Assembly: GCA_963777515.1 (NCBI GenBank)
Contig: CAVZQU010000016.1
Location: 29,870 to 93,869 of the forward strand
DNA: 64,000 nt
Source: CAVSWT01 sp963777515
GTDB lineage: Bacteria; Bacteroidota; Ignavibacteria; Ignavibacteriales; Ignavibacteriaceae
Reading direction: 5' to 3'
In this document: positions 31,252-41,610 of the stretch, one piece after another
How positions within the stretch are numbered: position 1 is the stretch's first letter
Layout: each line of letters starts with the position of its first letter
The notes under the pieces: model-generated
Told to the model about the DNA's origin: nothing
The model's input: the letters and a program-made list of their open reading frames with translations, nothing else
The model's database searches: none
Translations under genes and position numbers: made by a program

Positions 31252-31872
31252 CTATCTCACATGCCAGCTATTTGATTCTAAAATTTTCCCATTATTTGCA
31301 TCAATAATCATTTCGTTTCCACTGCCTCTATAACCATTTGAACCTTGTGATTCCGATGAAGTTGAAATAATTTCCCACACATAATTCTCATACTTATCAT
31401 TCCAAACAAAATCGGATTTCCAATTTTTAATCCCTTTTTCAAGTCCTTGCTCATCGGCAATTTGTTTTGCCTTTGTTTCATCGACAGAATAATCGCAAGC
31501 ATTATTTACACAGTTTGGAATTCCGCTTAACTTTTGTCCGTCAGCTAAATTCCCTAATGAATCAACTACAAAAGAAATTTCCTTATCAACAAATGGTTTT
31601 CCATCAATCTTAAAATTGTATTTCATTAAATATTTACTATCAACTTCTTTACTGTCAGCTATGTTCAATGAAAAATAATTATGAAAAAAATCTTCTCCGG
31701 TTTTTGAGATTATTTGTTGATTGGATTTCTTAACAATATTAGCGGGAATGTTTGTCTCTTGTTCAACTCCGCATCTACAGCCGATAATGAATACTGGAAA
31801 AATTAATAACAATAAAATAAATAAAGCGAAGTGAATCCCTGATAAAATATTTAATGAATATCGATTTGTCAT
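31252..31872 (-). CDS. lipoprotein with PepSY-like C-terminal region
   Basis: The frame is open from 31968, but its first 32 codons are made of a REP-like repeat. The start MTNRYSLNILSGIHFALFIL at 31872 is preferred. A hydrophobic signal leads to a lipobox-like FIIGC, giving a membrane-anchored protein of about 206 residues. The C-terminal part (TKAKQIADEQGLEKGIKNWK...GNEMIIDANNGKILES) resembles a PepSY-type domain. Its place between hemC and tetR is suggestive, but no role is established. Confidence 0.6.
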   Translation of the reverse strand: MTNRYSLNILSGIHFALFILLLLIFPVFIIGCRCGVEQETNIPANIVKKSNQQIISKTGEDFFHNYFSLNIADSKEVDSKYLMKYNFKIDGKPFVDKEISFVVDSLGNLADGQKLSGIPNCVNNACDYSVDETKAKQIADEQGLEKGIKNWKSDFVWNDKYENYVWEIISTSSESQGSNGYRGSGNEMIIDANNGKILESNSWHVR

Positions 31873-31944
31873 TTCGACCGAAGGGAGAAATCTCACCTTG
31901 AATGAATTAAAAGATTTCTCTCTCGAAGACCCGCTCGAAATTAC
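31868..31944. repeat. REP-like inverted repeat at start of lipoprotein gene
   Basis: GTCATTTCGACCGAAGGGAG and the matching AGATTTCTCTCTCGAAGACC form two arms around a short spacer. The unit overlaps the start region of the lipoprotein gene and ends 21 bases before the hemC stop. Confidence 0.5.
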
Positions 31945-31964
31945 ATATATATTTTTAATTTTTC

Positions 31965-32906
31965 TCACTTCAATCTAACAGTTGAATAAATTTCATTTAA
32001 AATTTCTTTTGCGCCGGCTTTCATTAAATCTTTTGCAAGAGACTTACCAATTTTTTCCGCGTCGGATTTTGAACCCCTAATTTTTTTCCTAAAAGTTAAA
32101 GCACCGTCAATTGAACCGACTATAGCATCAAGGTAAAGTCCGTTTGATTTAACTTCTGCATGTGCTCCAATTGGAACCTGGCAGCCGCCTTCTAAAGTTC
32201 TTAACAAAGATCTTTCTGCTAATACAGCTTGATATGTTGATTCATCATGCAAGGATTGAACAACTTCATCAACTAATTTATTATCTGAATGAATTTCAAT
32301 TCCAAGAGCACCTTGTCCGACAGCAGGCAGCATTTCATCCGAACTTATAATTGATGAAATATATTTTTTAAGTTTTAATCTTTCTACTCCTGCACGTGCT
32401 AAAATAATCGCATCCCATTTTGATTTTAAAAAAGTTTGAATTCGTGTTGGTACATTTCCGCGAAGCTCTTCTGTTTTTATGTCGGGACGAAGATGAAGCA
32501 ACTGAGATTTTCTTCTTAAAGAACCGGTACCTACTACAGCATTATCGGGAAGTGAATTAATTGTTACTCCTTTTTTACGTGCAATCAAAACATCTTCAAC
32601 CGGGTGGCGTTTTGAAACGGCTGCTAATTTAAGTCCGTCAGGAATTTGAGTTTGCAAATCTTTTAAGCTATGCACAGCCAAATCAACATTTTTATTAAGC
32701 AGTTCATACTCAAGCTCTTTTGTGAACAAACTTTTATCACCAATCTTTGATAGAGCAACATCAAGAATTTTATCTCCCTTGGTTTTGATAATTTTTATTT
32801 CTACAGAAACACTTTTATTTTTCTTCTCAAGTTCTCTCTTAACAAAGTTTGCCTGCCATAAGGCTAAATCACTCCCGCGGGAACCTATAATTATTTTTTC
32901 TTTCAA
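31965..32906 (-). CDS. hemC: porphobilinogen deaminase (hydroxymethylbilane synthase) HemC
   Basis: 313 residues. It begins KIIIGSRGSDLALWQANFVK. The dipyrromethane-cofactor cysteine is in LEGGCQVPIGAHA, and the loop LRRKSQLLHLRPDIKTEELR is conserved. It polymerises four porphobilinogens to hydroxymethylbilane. Its ATG directly abuts the hemA stop. Confidence 0.96.
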   Translation of the reverse strand: MKEKIIIGSRGSDLALWQANFVKRELEKKNKSVSVEIKIIKTKGDKILDVALSKIGDKSLFTKELEYELLNKNVDLAVHSLKDLQTQIPDGLKLAAVSKRHPVEDVLIARKKGVTINSLPDNAVVGTGSLRRKSQLLHLRPDIKTEELRGNVPTRIQTFLKSKWDAIILARAGVERLKLKKYISSIISSDEMLPAVGQGALGIEIHSDNKLVDEVVQSLHDESTYQAVLAERSLLRTLEGGCQVPIGAHAEVKSNGLYLDAIVGSIDGALTFRKKIRGSKSDAEKIGKSLAKDLMKAGAKEILNEIYSTVRLK

Positions 32907-34187
32907 TTAACTTTCCTCTTCAGGTTTTTTATCTATACCGAAAAAATCTCGAATAATACTTAACTTAATAGCTGCACTTTCCGAGTTGCCGCTTGCTTCA
33001 TTTATTTTTTTCAACTCAACTGTTGGATGATGAAGAATTTTATTTATAATTCTCTTCGTGACAATCTCTAATTTTTCCTGGTCTTCAGGGTTAAATCTAT
33101 TTTTATTTTTTTCAACTTCTTCGGCACGAATATTTTCAAAAAAGTCTCTTAAATTTTTTATTGTAGGGGCTACATCAAGAGAATTATACCAGGTTAAAAA
33201 GTTTGCAACTTCTTCCTTTATAATTGCTTTAACTTTTGGAATTTCTTCTTTTCGTTTTACTAAATTTTGTTCAACTATAATGTTTAAGGAATCAATATCA
33301 TTATAAAACACATAATCAAGTTTTTTGACTTGTGGGTCAATATCGCGGGGAATAGCAATGTCCATCAGCACCATTGAGTCATAATTTCGCTTTTTCATGG
33401 CTGATTTAATATCATCATAATTAAGAATTAAATCAGGTGAACTTGTAGCACTTAAAACAATGTCATATTCAAATAGAGATTCTTTGAAACTATTGAAAGG
33501 TAAAATTTTGGCATTCAATCCTTCAGCTAATTTTTCCGCTTTCTCTATGGTTCTATTTGTAATGGCAAGCTTGCCTATCCCTCTATCCCGTAAGTGTTTA
33601 GCTGCAATTTCACCGGTTTCACCCGCACCAATAACAATTGCAGATTTTTTTGAAAGATTGGAAAAAATCTTTTCAATTAATTGAACCGCTGCATAGCTTA
33701 CAGTAACGGCGCCCTCACTAATTTCAGTTTCATTTATTGCTCTTTTACCAGCTTTGACTGCTGAGTCAAAAAGTCTTTTCATCAGAAAACCGGAAAAGTT
33801 CATCTCATCTGCAAGTTGAAATGAATCTTTTACTTGATGATAAATTTGGTTGTCCCCAATCAGCATTGAATCAATTCCGGATATAACAGAAAATAAATGC
33901 TCAATTGCAGAATCAGAAAAAAAGTTTCTAAAATTTTCTTCAGTAACGGTTCCATTCGGTTTGTATTGGAGAAGCATTTTTTGAAGGTCTACATGAGTTA
34001 ACTTAGGGTTAATAGGAATTCCAAAAATTTCTGTACGGTTGCAGGTTGATATAACCAAACCTTCGTTAAAAATTTTACCTTTGGAATTTTGTATAAAATT
34101 TCTAACCTCTTCATCACTTAAATGAAGAGCTTCCCTCAATTCTACCGAGGCAGTTTTATGATTTATTGATATTCCTAAGAGATTCAT
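32907..34187 (-). CDS. hemA: glutamyl-tRNA reductase HemA
   Basis: 426 residues. The catalytic cysteine is in VISTCNRTEIFG, the NADPH domain reads SAIVIGAGETGEIAAKHLRD, and the C-terminal dimerisation helices are present. It commits glutamyl-tRNA to tetrapyrrole synthesis (C5 pathway). Next to the CcsA/HemX-like gene, a common arrangement; HemX proteins can influence HemA level. hemB and hemL are not in the window. Confidence 0.96.
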   Translation of the reverse strand: MNLLGISINHKTASVELREALHLSDEEVRNFIQNSKGKIFNEGLVISTCNRTEIFGIPINPKLTHVDLQKMLLQYKPNGTVTEENFRNFFSDSAIEHLFSVISGIDSMLIGDNQIYHQVKDSFQLADEMNFSGFLMKRLFDSAVKAGKRAINETEISEGAVTVSYAAVQLIEKIFSNLSKKSAIVIGAGETGEIAAKHLRDRGIGKLAITNRTIEKAEKLAEGLNAKILPFNSFKESLFEYDIVLSATSSPDLILNYDDIKSAMKKRNYDSMVLMDIAIPRDIDPQVKKLDYVFYNDIDSLNIIVEQNLVKRKEEIPKVKAIIKEEVANFLTWYNSLDVAPTIKNLRDFFENIRAEEVEKNKNRFNPEDQEKLEIVTKRIINKILHHPTVELKKINEASGNSESAAIKLSIIRDFFGIDKKPEEES

Positions 34188-34190
34188 CTT

Positions 34191-35012
34191 CTAATAAAAT
34201 GAATGAAAACTTTGTGCTAAAAAATTAGTGAGCATGGTAGATAAAATTGCAATAATAAAACCAAGTATCGAAAACGTAACTACCTTTTTCCCGCGCCACT
34301 TTGCAAATATTTTACTTAAAATTCCTATCCCATAAAGAACCCAAACCAAAAGGCTTCCGGCAAGTTTTGGATCGGTGTATGAAAATTTCGGGAAAGCTTT
34401 CGGGAGCCATATCATGCCTATTATAATTGCAATTGTTAAAAGCGAAAAGCCTATTACAGCAGAATAAAAACTCATCTTCTCCAGAACTTCCAGACTTGGA
34501 AGGCGGTTAAAGATTAAGCCAAATTTATTTAGCTTAATTTCCTTATAAAGGATCAAATAAAGAACACCATAAACAGCAGAAATTGTCATCCCGGCATAAC
34601 CTAAAAGTGCGGTGATGACATGTGAGCCTAAAAGATGACTCCTTAAAACTTCTTTAACTTCTGTTAAATCTTTTATAAAAAATGTTGAGATGATCTGAAA
34701 AACAACCGACAAAATTATGATAAAAGGACCGGTGCCTCTAATGTCTGTAACTAATTCTAAAATGAAATATGAAAAACTTATTGCGAAAGCTAAGATTGTA
34801 AAAATTTCAAAAACGTTTGTAATAGGCGGATGATCAAAAGCTATTGACCTTAAAATTAAATATGCTGTGTGTATAAGAAGAGTTAAAAATAGAAATAATC
34901 TTTTTGAATGAGAAAAATTTTTCCCGCCCTTCATAAAGTCATATGAATAAAAAACAAAAGTAATTATATAAAGAAAAGGCAGCAGAATATTAAAAAAATC
35001 GATAGTTTGTTT
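34191..35012 (-). CDS. CcsA/HemX-like cytochrome c assembly membrane protein
   Basis: 273 residues from the ATG at 35012, chosen because AAGGACGAG lies 7 bases upstream; a start 33 bases earlier is possible. Eight hydrophobic segments and the segment HPPITNVFEIFTILAFAISF match the CcsA/HemX (cytochrome c assembly) family. Such proteins handle heme for cytochrome c maturation or tune HemA. First gene of the heme cluster. Confidence 0.85.
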   Translation of the reverse strand, partial: KQTIDFFNILLPFLYIITFVFYSYDFMKGGKNFSHSKRLFLFLTLLIHTAYLILRSIAFDHPPITNVFEIFTILAFAISFSYFILELVTDIRGTGPFIIILSVVFQIISTFFIKDLTEVKEVLRSHLLGSHVITALLGYAGMTISAVYGVLYLILYKEIKLNKFGLIFNRLPSLEVLEKMSFYSAVIGFSLLTIAIIIGMIWLPKAFPKFSYTDPKLAGSLLVWVLYGIGILSKIFAKWRGKKVVTFSILGFIIAILSTMLTNFLAQSFHSFY

Positions 35013-35247
35013 CATTCTCGTCCTTAAACTGACTAACTGGTGCAAAAATAATCAAATATTTTAACTCAAACAAAAGAAAATTTGGTGACCCATAAGTCAT
35101 GCAACTAAAATTTAATTATATTATAATTAAAAATGGCTACTTTAATTGAAATTTTATTTCGATATTAGGGAACATTCTTTGATATATATTTGACTAAACT
35201 TTATTAAAAGCATATATTCTCTGAATTTTTTATAAGAAAAAGAAGTA

Positions 35248-35916
35248 ATGATAAATAAATTAAAAGAATACAACAGGCTAAATATAACAATTTTACTTTT
35301 TGCATTAAGTTTAGTCAGCTTTGGGCTGTCGATTTTAAGAGTGATAATTAGTCATTCAGGCCAATACTTATCTTTAAATTGGAATTTATTTTTAGCCTTT
35401 ATACCTTGGGCTATTAGCACGATTATAATACTTAATAACTTACAAAATAAAAAAAGACTTTTAATAGTTTTAATTTTATCATGGGTTGTCTTTTTTCCAA
35501 ACTCCCCTTATATATTAACAGACCTTTTTCATTTAACGCAGAGAAGCGGAGCTCCTTTGTGGTTTGACCTCGTGCTGATTTTATCTTTTGCCTGGACAGG
35601 ATTACTGTTCGGTATTTCAAGTCTTATGGATATTGAGCAAGTTCTTCAGAACTACATGAGTAAAAGTAAAACCATGATCGCTACAATTATCTTTTTATTT
35701 GTAAGCGGATATGGAATTTATATAGGAAGATATTTAAGATGGAATTCATGGGATGTAATAACAAACCCATTTGCTCTTTCACATGATATTTTTGTTAATT
35801 TAGTTCACCCGGAATATCATTTGCGGGCCTGGGGAACAACATTATTCATTGGCCTGCTACTTAATCTTATTTATTTTTCTTTCAAATTAATAACTGCTAA
35901 GCAGCATACCAGTTAA
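35248..35916 (+). CDS. DUF1361 membrane protein
   Basis: 222 residues with six or seven membrane helices. The conserved motifs FFPNSPYILTDLFHL, WFDLVLILSFAWTGLLFG and YIGRYLRWNSWDV mark DUF1361. The function is unknown. It is transcribed divergently from the heme cluster, with about 235 AT-rich bases between them holding both promoters. Confidence 0.88.
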   Translation: MINKLKEYNRLNITILLFALSLVSFGLSILRVIISHSGQYLSLNWNLFLAFIPWAISTIIILNNLQNKKRLLIVLILSWVVFFPNSPYILTDLFHLTQRSGAPLWFDLVLILSFAWTGLLFGISSLMDIEQVLQNYMSKSKTMIATIIFLFVSGYGIYIGRYLRWNSWDVITNPFALSHDIFVNLVHPEYHLRAWGTTLFIGLLLNLIYFSFKLITAKQHTS

Positions 35917-35964
35917 AAATTAATTAAAATTTTTTTTCTCATTACCTCTAAATTAATTTTAATA

Positions 35965-36321
35965 TTATTTTTTAATAATTGTTCCCTGGTGAAAAATAAT
36001 TTTCCAATCATCACCAAACAATTTCCAGATTGAACTCCTTAGTGCATCAGTTTCATCATGATGAGATTTATAAGTTAGAAATGCGGTATCATCAGACAGT
36101 CTATTTAATTTAAAGTTCGAAACATTAATTTTTTTCGGCGGCGCATTTTTTAATCCATCAATTATTGACTGTTTCGACCAGATCGTGCCTGATGAACCAA
36201 GTTCTAAAAACTCATCTGCAATCATCTCATCAAGTTTTTCCGGATTGCTTCTGGTTTAATTCAGTAAAAGATTGCATTCAAGTTTTTGAAAATGATTTAG
36301 TAATTTTGAATCGGATATCAT
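35965..36321 (-). CDS. DUF4440/NTF2-like small protein with in-frame stop
   Basis: Begins MISDSKLLNHFQKLECNLLL at 36321; the same frame resumes TRSNPEKLDEMIADEFLELG and ends LFGDDWKIIFHQGTIIKK. A TAA at 36256-36258 interrupts the frame at codon 22, with no frameshift needed. A single C to T change (CAA to TAA) would explain it. The cone-shaped NTF2 fold binds small ligands; the substrate is unknown. Without the stop it would be 118 residues, normal for this family. Confidence 0.7.
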
Positions 36322-36359
36322 AAAAACTTAAATTAAAAATATTATAAAGATTATTATCC

Positions 36360-37229
36360 TTAGTCACTCCCCAATATTAAAGGCAGCCCATCTTTGCCCG
36401 ATCCAATTACAACAACTTTTGTATTGTTTGAACCGGCAAGTTTTTCGGTTGCTTCGATACCTTTCCATTTTAAAAGCTGTTCGCTAATTCCTTTGGAAAC
36501 AATTTCCTGGAAATCTGCAATACCTTTGGCTTCTATTCTTTTTCTTTCAGCTTCCTGCGTTTCTCTTTGTAAAATAAATTGCATTCTTTGACTTTCCTGT
36601 TCGGCTTTTAATTTCTCTTCTATTGATTCTGTCAATCTCGCCGGTAATGTTAACTGTCGCATTGGCGCAGCTTCGATAGTTATTCCTCGTGGTTTAACAA
36701 GAGCTGATAATTCTTCTTCAATTTTCTTAGCAAGCTGCTCTCTTTCAGCAGTATACAAAGCCCTTGCATCATAGCTTGCCGTTACTCCTCTTACAACTGA
36801 TCTAAATTGAGGAACCAAAATTTTTTCCACATAATCTTCTCCAACACTCTTATAAATCTTATTAGCATTTTCAAAACTTAAACTGTATAAAAGACTGATT
36901 TCAAGATCAATAGTTAGTCCTTCTTTTGAAGGCACTGTCATTACTTCTTTTATTTCTTGTGTACGGGCGTCAAACTTTACAACATTAGCTAAAGGATTTA
37001 CTATATTTACACCTGGCTTTAAAGTATAATCACTTACGTTTCCGAAGAAATCAATTACGCCAACATGGCCCGCAGGAATAATTGTCCAGCACTGCATAAC
37101 AGCAATTAATAATGCTATAGCAAAACCGATTAATGCATATGCCGACTCAGCTTTGTTTGCTCTTTTCTTTGCATTGAAGTAGACGAACGCAGCAACAATT
37201 GCGGCAAGTATTGCGATGATAAATAACAT
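36360..37229 (-). CDS. prohibitin/SPFH (band 7) family protein
   Basis: 289 residues. Two hydrophobic N-terminal segments are followed by the SPFH domain (GHVGVIDFFGNVSDYTLKPG) and a coiled-coil region with QESQRMQFILQRETQEAERK. Prohibitin-like proteins form membrane scaffolds that regulate proteases such as FtsH. It stands alone, with no NfeD gene beside it. Confidence 0.92.
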   Translation of the reverse strand: MLFIIAILAAIVAAFVYFNAKKRANKAESAYALIGFAIALLIAVMQCWTIIPAGHVGVIDFFGNVSDYTLKPGVNIVNPLANVVKFDARTQEIKEVMTVPSKEGLTIDLEISLLYSLSFENANKIYKSVGEDYVEKILVPQFRSVVRGVTASYDARALYTAEREQLAKKIEEELSALVKPRGITIEAAPMRQLTLPARLTESIEEKLKAEQESQRMQFILQRETQEAERKRIEAKGIADFQEIVSKGISEQLLKWKGIEATEKLAGSNNTKVVVIGSGKDGLPLILGSD

Positions 37230-37507
37230 TTTACCCTCCCTTTATTATTTGAAGTTATAAAAAATATTTAAATGAAGAACTAAACGATATGAACGCTAAA
37301 GGTACTAAATTATTTATATTTATTGAAAAATATTTAAAGTTATTTAATAATAACAAATTAAAAAGGAGAATTAAACTTAATCAAAAGAAGCGCTTTTTAA
37401 TGTACGGCATACTTTTCTTTATTTATTTTGATTAACTTTATTTTTGAAATTTTTACCACATTAAATTCTACAACGATATTTTAATTTAAATGTCTATTGA
37501 GGAACCT

Positions 37508-38236
37508 GTGAAATCAATAATCATCTTGTTTTTATTCAGCCTAATTATTTGGGGAGGATGCAGTAAAAAAGAAAATAACGAGCAGGAAAATCCTAATCAA
37601 GAAAATGTAAATAATGAAGATACAGATACCACTGCTCAAATTTTTGATGGGATTTATTTTTCCGGTCCGCAGTTGCGTAAGCTTCATCTTTGCAGCAGTA
37701 ATGAAGACTTATGGGTAGCTGATAGTACCGGGGGCGATCTCGACAAGCAATATTATAATTTGAAATTGGGACCTCATCAGCCGGCTTATGTTGAACTGGA
37801 AGGTGAAATTGTGTCAACAAAAGATTCCTTACTTGCTAAAAAATATAAAAAAACATTTTATGTTTATTGGGTTGATAAAGTTGAAAAATTTAAAAATCAA
37901 ATTGATTGTCCGGGATATGAATTAATCTTTAGGGGACAAGGGCAAGAGCCTCCATGGAAAATCACAATTAGTAAAAATGAAATTGTATTTATTCTTGGAT
38001 ACGGTAAAGACAAAACGATTTATCCTTACCATGATCCTGTTGTAGATAAAGAGACAAAAACATTCAAATCATCTTTAACAGATGTTTTGGGTGAGAGTTC
38101 AATAACAATTATTATTACTGCTTCACAATGCTTTGATGTAATGACCGGTGATAAATATAACTATTCTGTACAGGTTGTTAATGATGAGAAAATTTATTTC
38201 GGCTGCGGGGAAGATATGACATTAATGAAGAAATAG
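37508..38236 (+). CDS. COG3650-like lipoprotein
   Basis: A GTG start at 37508 is preferred over the upstream ATG because GAGGA lies 4 bases before it and the signal then starts with a normal n-region (KSIIILFLFSLIIWGGC; lipobox ends at WGGC). 242 residues. The C-terminal domain contains QEPPWKITISKNEIVFILGY and ITASQCFDVMTGDKYNYSVQ...FGCG, a Cys pair and layout like the COG3650 family, often found with NlpE-like domains. Role unknown. Confidence 0.65.
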   Translation: MKSIIILFLFSLIIWGGCSKKENNEQENPNQENVNNEDTDTTAQIFDGIYFSGPQLRKLHLCSSNEDLWVADSTGGDLDKQYYNLKLGPHQPAYVELEGEIVSTKDSLLAKKYKKTFYVYWVDKVEKFKNQIDCPGYELIFRGQGQEPPWKITISKNEIVFILGYGKDKTIYPYHDPVVDKETKTFKSSLTDVLGESSITIIITASQCFDVMTGDKYNYSVQVVNDEKIYFGCGEDMTLMKK

Positions 38237-38357
38237 TTTTTGAAAAAATTATTAATTTTATATCACTTTTAAAATAATAGAAGAAATTTCTCAAAATAAT
38301 TCTTACCTTAATATTAAAATAATTAATGATATCCCAATAATTTTTCACTATAAATTT

Positions 38358-41300
38358 ATGATTAAAATCTACTTCAAAGTTTTATTTATTTTTTCCATTT
38401 TATCTTTGACCTTTATAAATGCCAAAGGGTTGGGTAAAGTTAATGAACCGGTTTATCTTCCCGGATTTAATACCAGTCCTTATTATGATGAACAAGTTAT
38501 AACTTTTTATTACTCTCCCGATATAAGAATTCAAATAAATGCCCCAGCACCAAATGACTTTAATCCAAACTTGCCGGTCGGACTTGCATTATTTGCGCTC
38601 CCAAACGGAAATACAATTGAACAGACAGTTGGAAAAGTTTTGGAAACAGGAGATGATTGGCATTATGATATTCAGCATATAGGTGCGCAAACAAGATTTT
38701 TACGGCAGACAGTAACTGAATATAATTTAGTAACTGTTTATCTTGAAACATGCACAAAAAAGCTGGCCAGCCTGGAATAGTCAGTATCCGAATCATGCAG
38801 AGATAATTAAAAACTTAGTTGAATATTTAAAATCTCTTTTTAACAATTATAATCCGTTTGTAGTTGTTACCGGGCACAGCGGCGGTGGACGTTTTGACTT
38901 CAGCTTTATGGATGCCTTTAGTGAAATCCCGGATTATGTAAAACGAATTTCTTTTCTCGATAGCGATTATGGGTATGAAACAGTTTATGGAAGCAAACTC
39001 GTTCAATGGTTAAATGCTTCTAATGAAAATTACTTGAGTGTTATTGCATACAATGACAGCGTTGCTTTATACAACGGCAGTCCAATTGTTTCTGCAACCG
39101 GCGGAACATGGTATAGAAGCAAATTAATGAAATCTTATTTAGCAAACTATTTCACTTTTACTGATGAAGAGGATAGTTCGTTTATAAGATATACTGCTCT
39201 TAACGGCAGAATAAAGTTCATTTTGAAAAAGAACCCGTTGAGAGAAATTCTACATACTGTTCAAGTTGAAAGAAACGGATTTATTCAAGGGATGGTTTCG
39301 GGAACATCTCATGAAGGCGAGGGATACGAATATTACGGCGCAAGAGCATATTCACAATGGATACAGATAAATGTTGATTATCCCCAGCCGTTAACAATTC
39401 CTCCGCGCTCGCCAAATGCTAAATCCGGCTCAGAGTTTATGCAGTATGTTATGAATATGAGCTTTGAAGATAGAGAGACACAAATTTATAATGAAGTTTC
39501 TACCGGTAATATCCCAAGCTTTTTAAGAAAGTTGAAACAAGTCGAAGCTACTTTTAATGATGCGAACGGAGCTTCACATACAGTTAAATATGAAGTAATG
39601 CCGGACTATCTTGCAATTGGCTCCGATAGTAATTTCTGCAGAATACCAACAGGGCCAATTACTGCACAAAGGATTGCCGACTTGTTTGGTGCAGCAATGC
39701 CTACTCGAAAACTGGTTGATAATATTTATTCCAACTGTGAAGTAAAACTTGAACCGGTTACTTATGCTCCTGTTGGAAATCAAAATGAATTAGTTTCAAA
39801 ATTTATTGAACATAATAATGCTATACAGCAGCAGTTTGAAGTTGCCGGGGGAGTGTTGGGACAACTAACAGGCGGAACAAAAAAAGACGTTGTGTTAAGC
39901 AATTTAATTATTGATCCAACCCGACCGGATCATGTAGTAATTTATGGATGGCATCAACTAAATGGACAGCCAATTCAGCCGCTTACAAATATTCATATCA
40001 ATACTTACACTGATTACAGCCATGGAATTAGATTTTTAAATTCAGAAATAACGATTGATAATAATATCAAAAAAGTTCAGGACATTTTAAAAGAACCAAC
40101 TCTTTACAAAATTTTAAGTGATGAAAATGGAGTGATGACTCAACCTACTTATATTACTTCAAATACTTTTGCGCCCTCACAGCCAAAATCATTCGGAATA
40201 AAAACCGAAGGTTCAACTAAAATCAGAGTTATTATAAAACCGGTTCCAGATGTATCAAAATACCAGGTTTCATTAAGCAAAAACGGAATAGATTTTTATC
40301 CCCCCGTTACTTACAACACAAATAATTTTGTAATAAGCGGACTTCCAGCCGATTCAATTGTTTATGTCAAATTTTCTGCTGTTAATTCTTACGGTACTTC
40401 ACCAGAATCGGAAGTTCTTGCCGGAGTGCCTGGCGAAAATTCTCCTCAAGTTTTAGTTGTAAATGGATTTGATAGAGGCTCAACGGGAAACACTTATAAT
40501 TTTATTAGGCAGCATGGCGGTGCATTTGTGAAGAATGGTGTTTCATTTGAGTCGGCAACTAATGATGCAATTATTGACAGCACATTTAAATTAAATGATT
40601 ATGAAACTGTAGATTATATTTTAGGTGATGAAAGCACGGCTGATGAAACATTTAATTCACAAGAACAAACAATAGTAAAGAATTATTTAAAAGCCGGAGG
40701 AAATCTATTTGTATCGGGAAGCGAAATTGCATGGGACTTAGATTACAAAGGCTCAACCAGCGATAAAGATTTTATCTGGAATTATTTAAAGATGAAATAT
40801 ATTGATGACGCTCCCGGCAATGCTTCCGGGACTCATTACCAGGCAGAGCCGCAGCCAAATTCTATCTTCGATGGAATAAATTCATTCTACTTTGATAATG
40901 GCACTCACGGAACAATAAACGTAAAATATCCTGATGTAATAAAAGGAGTAAACGGCAGTAACGCCTGTTTATTGTACACAGGGTTTGATTCTACTTATGG
41001 TGACGCCGGAGTTTACTTCCAAGGAATGTTTAGCGGAGGGACAAAGGAAGGGAAGTTAATTTCTCTTGGATTTCCATTTGAAACTATTTATCCAGAACAG
41101 GTTAGAAATGATTTGATGAAAAAAATCATCTTTTTTTTTGGCATAACCACTCAAGTAATTAATAACGAATCAAGCTCTTTACCTAAAGAATTTAAACTTT
41201 ATCAGAATTATCCAAATCCATTCAACCCTACAACTAAAATCAGATATTCGATTCCTTCCGTAGGAACTTCAGTAATGAAGTTCCTACAGTTAAAAATTTA

Positions 41301-41463
41301 TGACATACTTGGAAGAGAAGTTGCAACACTTGTTAACGAAACAAAATCTGCTGGCAATTATGAAGTAACATTTGATGCACGCAATCTTGCAAGCGGAATA
41401 TATTTCTACATGCTTAAAGCAGGTAATTTTATTCAAACAAAAAAGATGATATTGCTTCGTTAG
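38358..41463 (+). CDS. T9SS-secreted multidomain serine hydrolase, one frameshift
   Basis: About 1034 residues in total. A signal peptide (MIKIYFKVLFIFSILSLTFI) leads an alpha/beta-hydrolase-like domain with nucleophile elbow VVVTGHSGGGRFD. A fibronectin-III-like domain (about 40200-40440) follows, then a domain with ILGDESTADETF and YLKAGGNLFVSGSEIAWDLD that looks like a glutamine-amidotransferase-type fold. The T9SS sorting domain starts FKLYQNYPNPFNPTTKIRYS. One extra A in an A6 run near 38757 breaks the frame; restored, it reads LETCTKSWPAWNSQYPNHAE. Substrate unknown; extracellular or cell-surface. Confidence 0.8.
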
Positions 41464-41610
41464 AAAAAACAAAATGGAAAACCTTCAAGGTTAAAGCTAT
41501 AAGTGCATTGACAATTTATAACTAAAATTCAAATTGAAATGTTTTTAAAATGATAAAACCTTGAAGGTTGTAATTAGGAATGTCAGATCGACGTTATTCT
41601 AAACAGTTTC
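41295..41610. repeat. duplicated segment, copy 1 (T9SS tail, spacer, GNAT 3' end)
   Basis: Nearly identical to 45713-46025. The match covers the last 55 or so codons of the T9SS domain, the stop, the whole spacer and the start of the convergent GNAT gene. In the spacer, AACCTTCAAGGTT (41480-41492) and AACCTTGAAGGTT (41557-41569) are inverted copies that can fold into a long hairpin, perhaps the shared terminator. Confidence 0.85.

Noticed and set aside
31873..31968. Long N-terminal extension of the PepSY-like lipoprotein
   Set aside because: The extension is encoded by a REP-like repeat and precedes a normal lipoprotein signal, so the downstream ATG is a better start.
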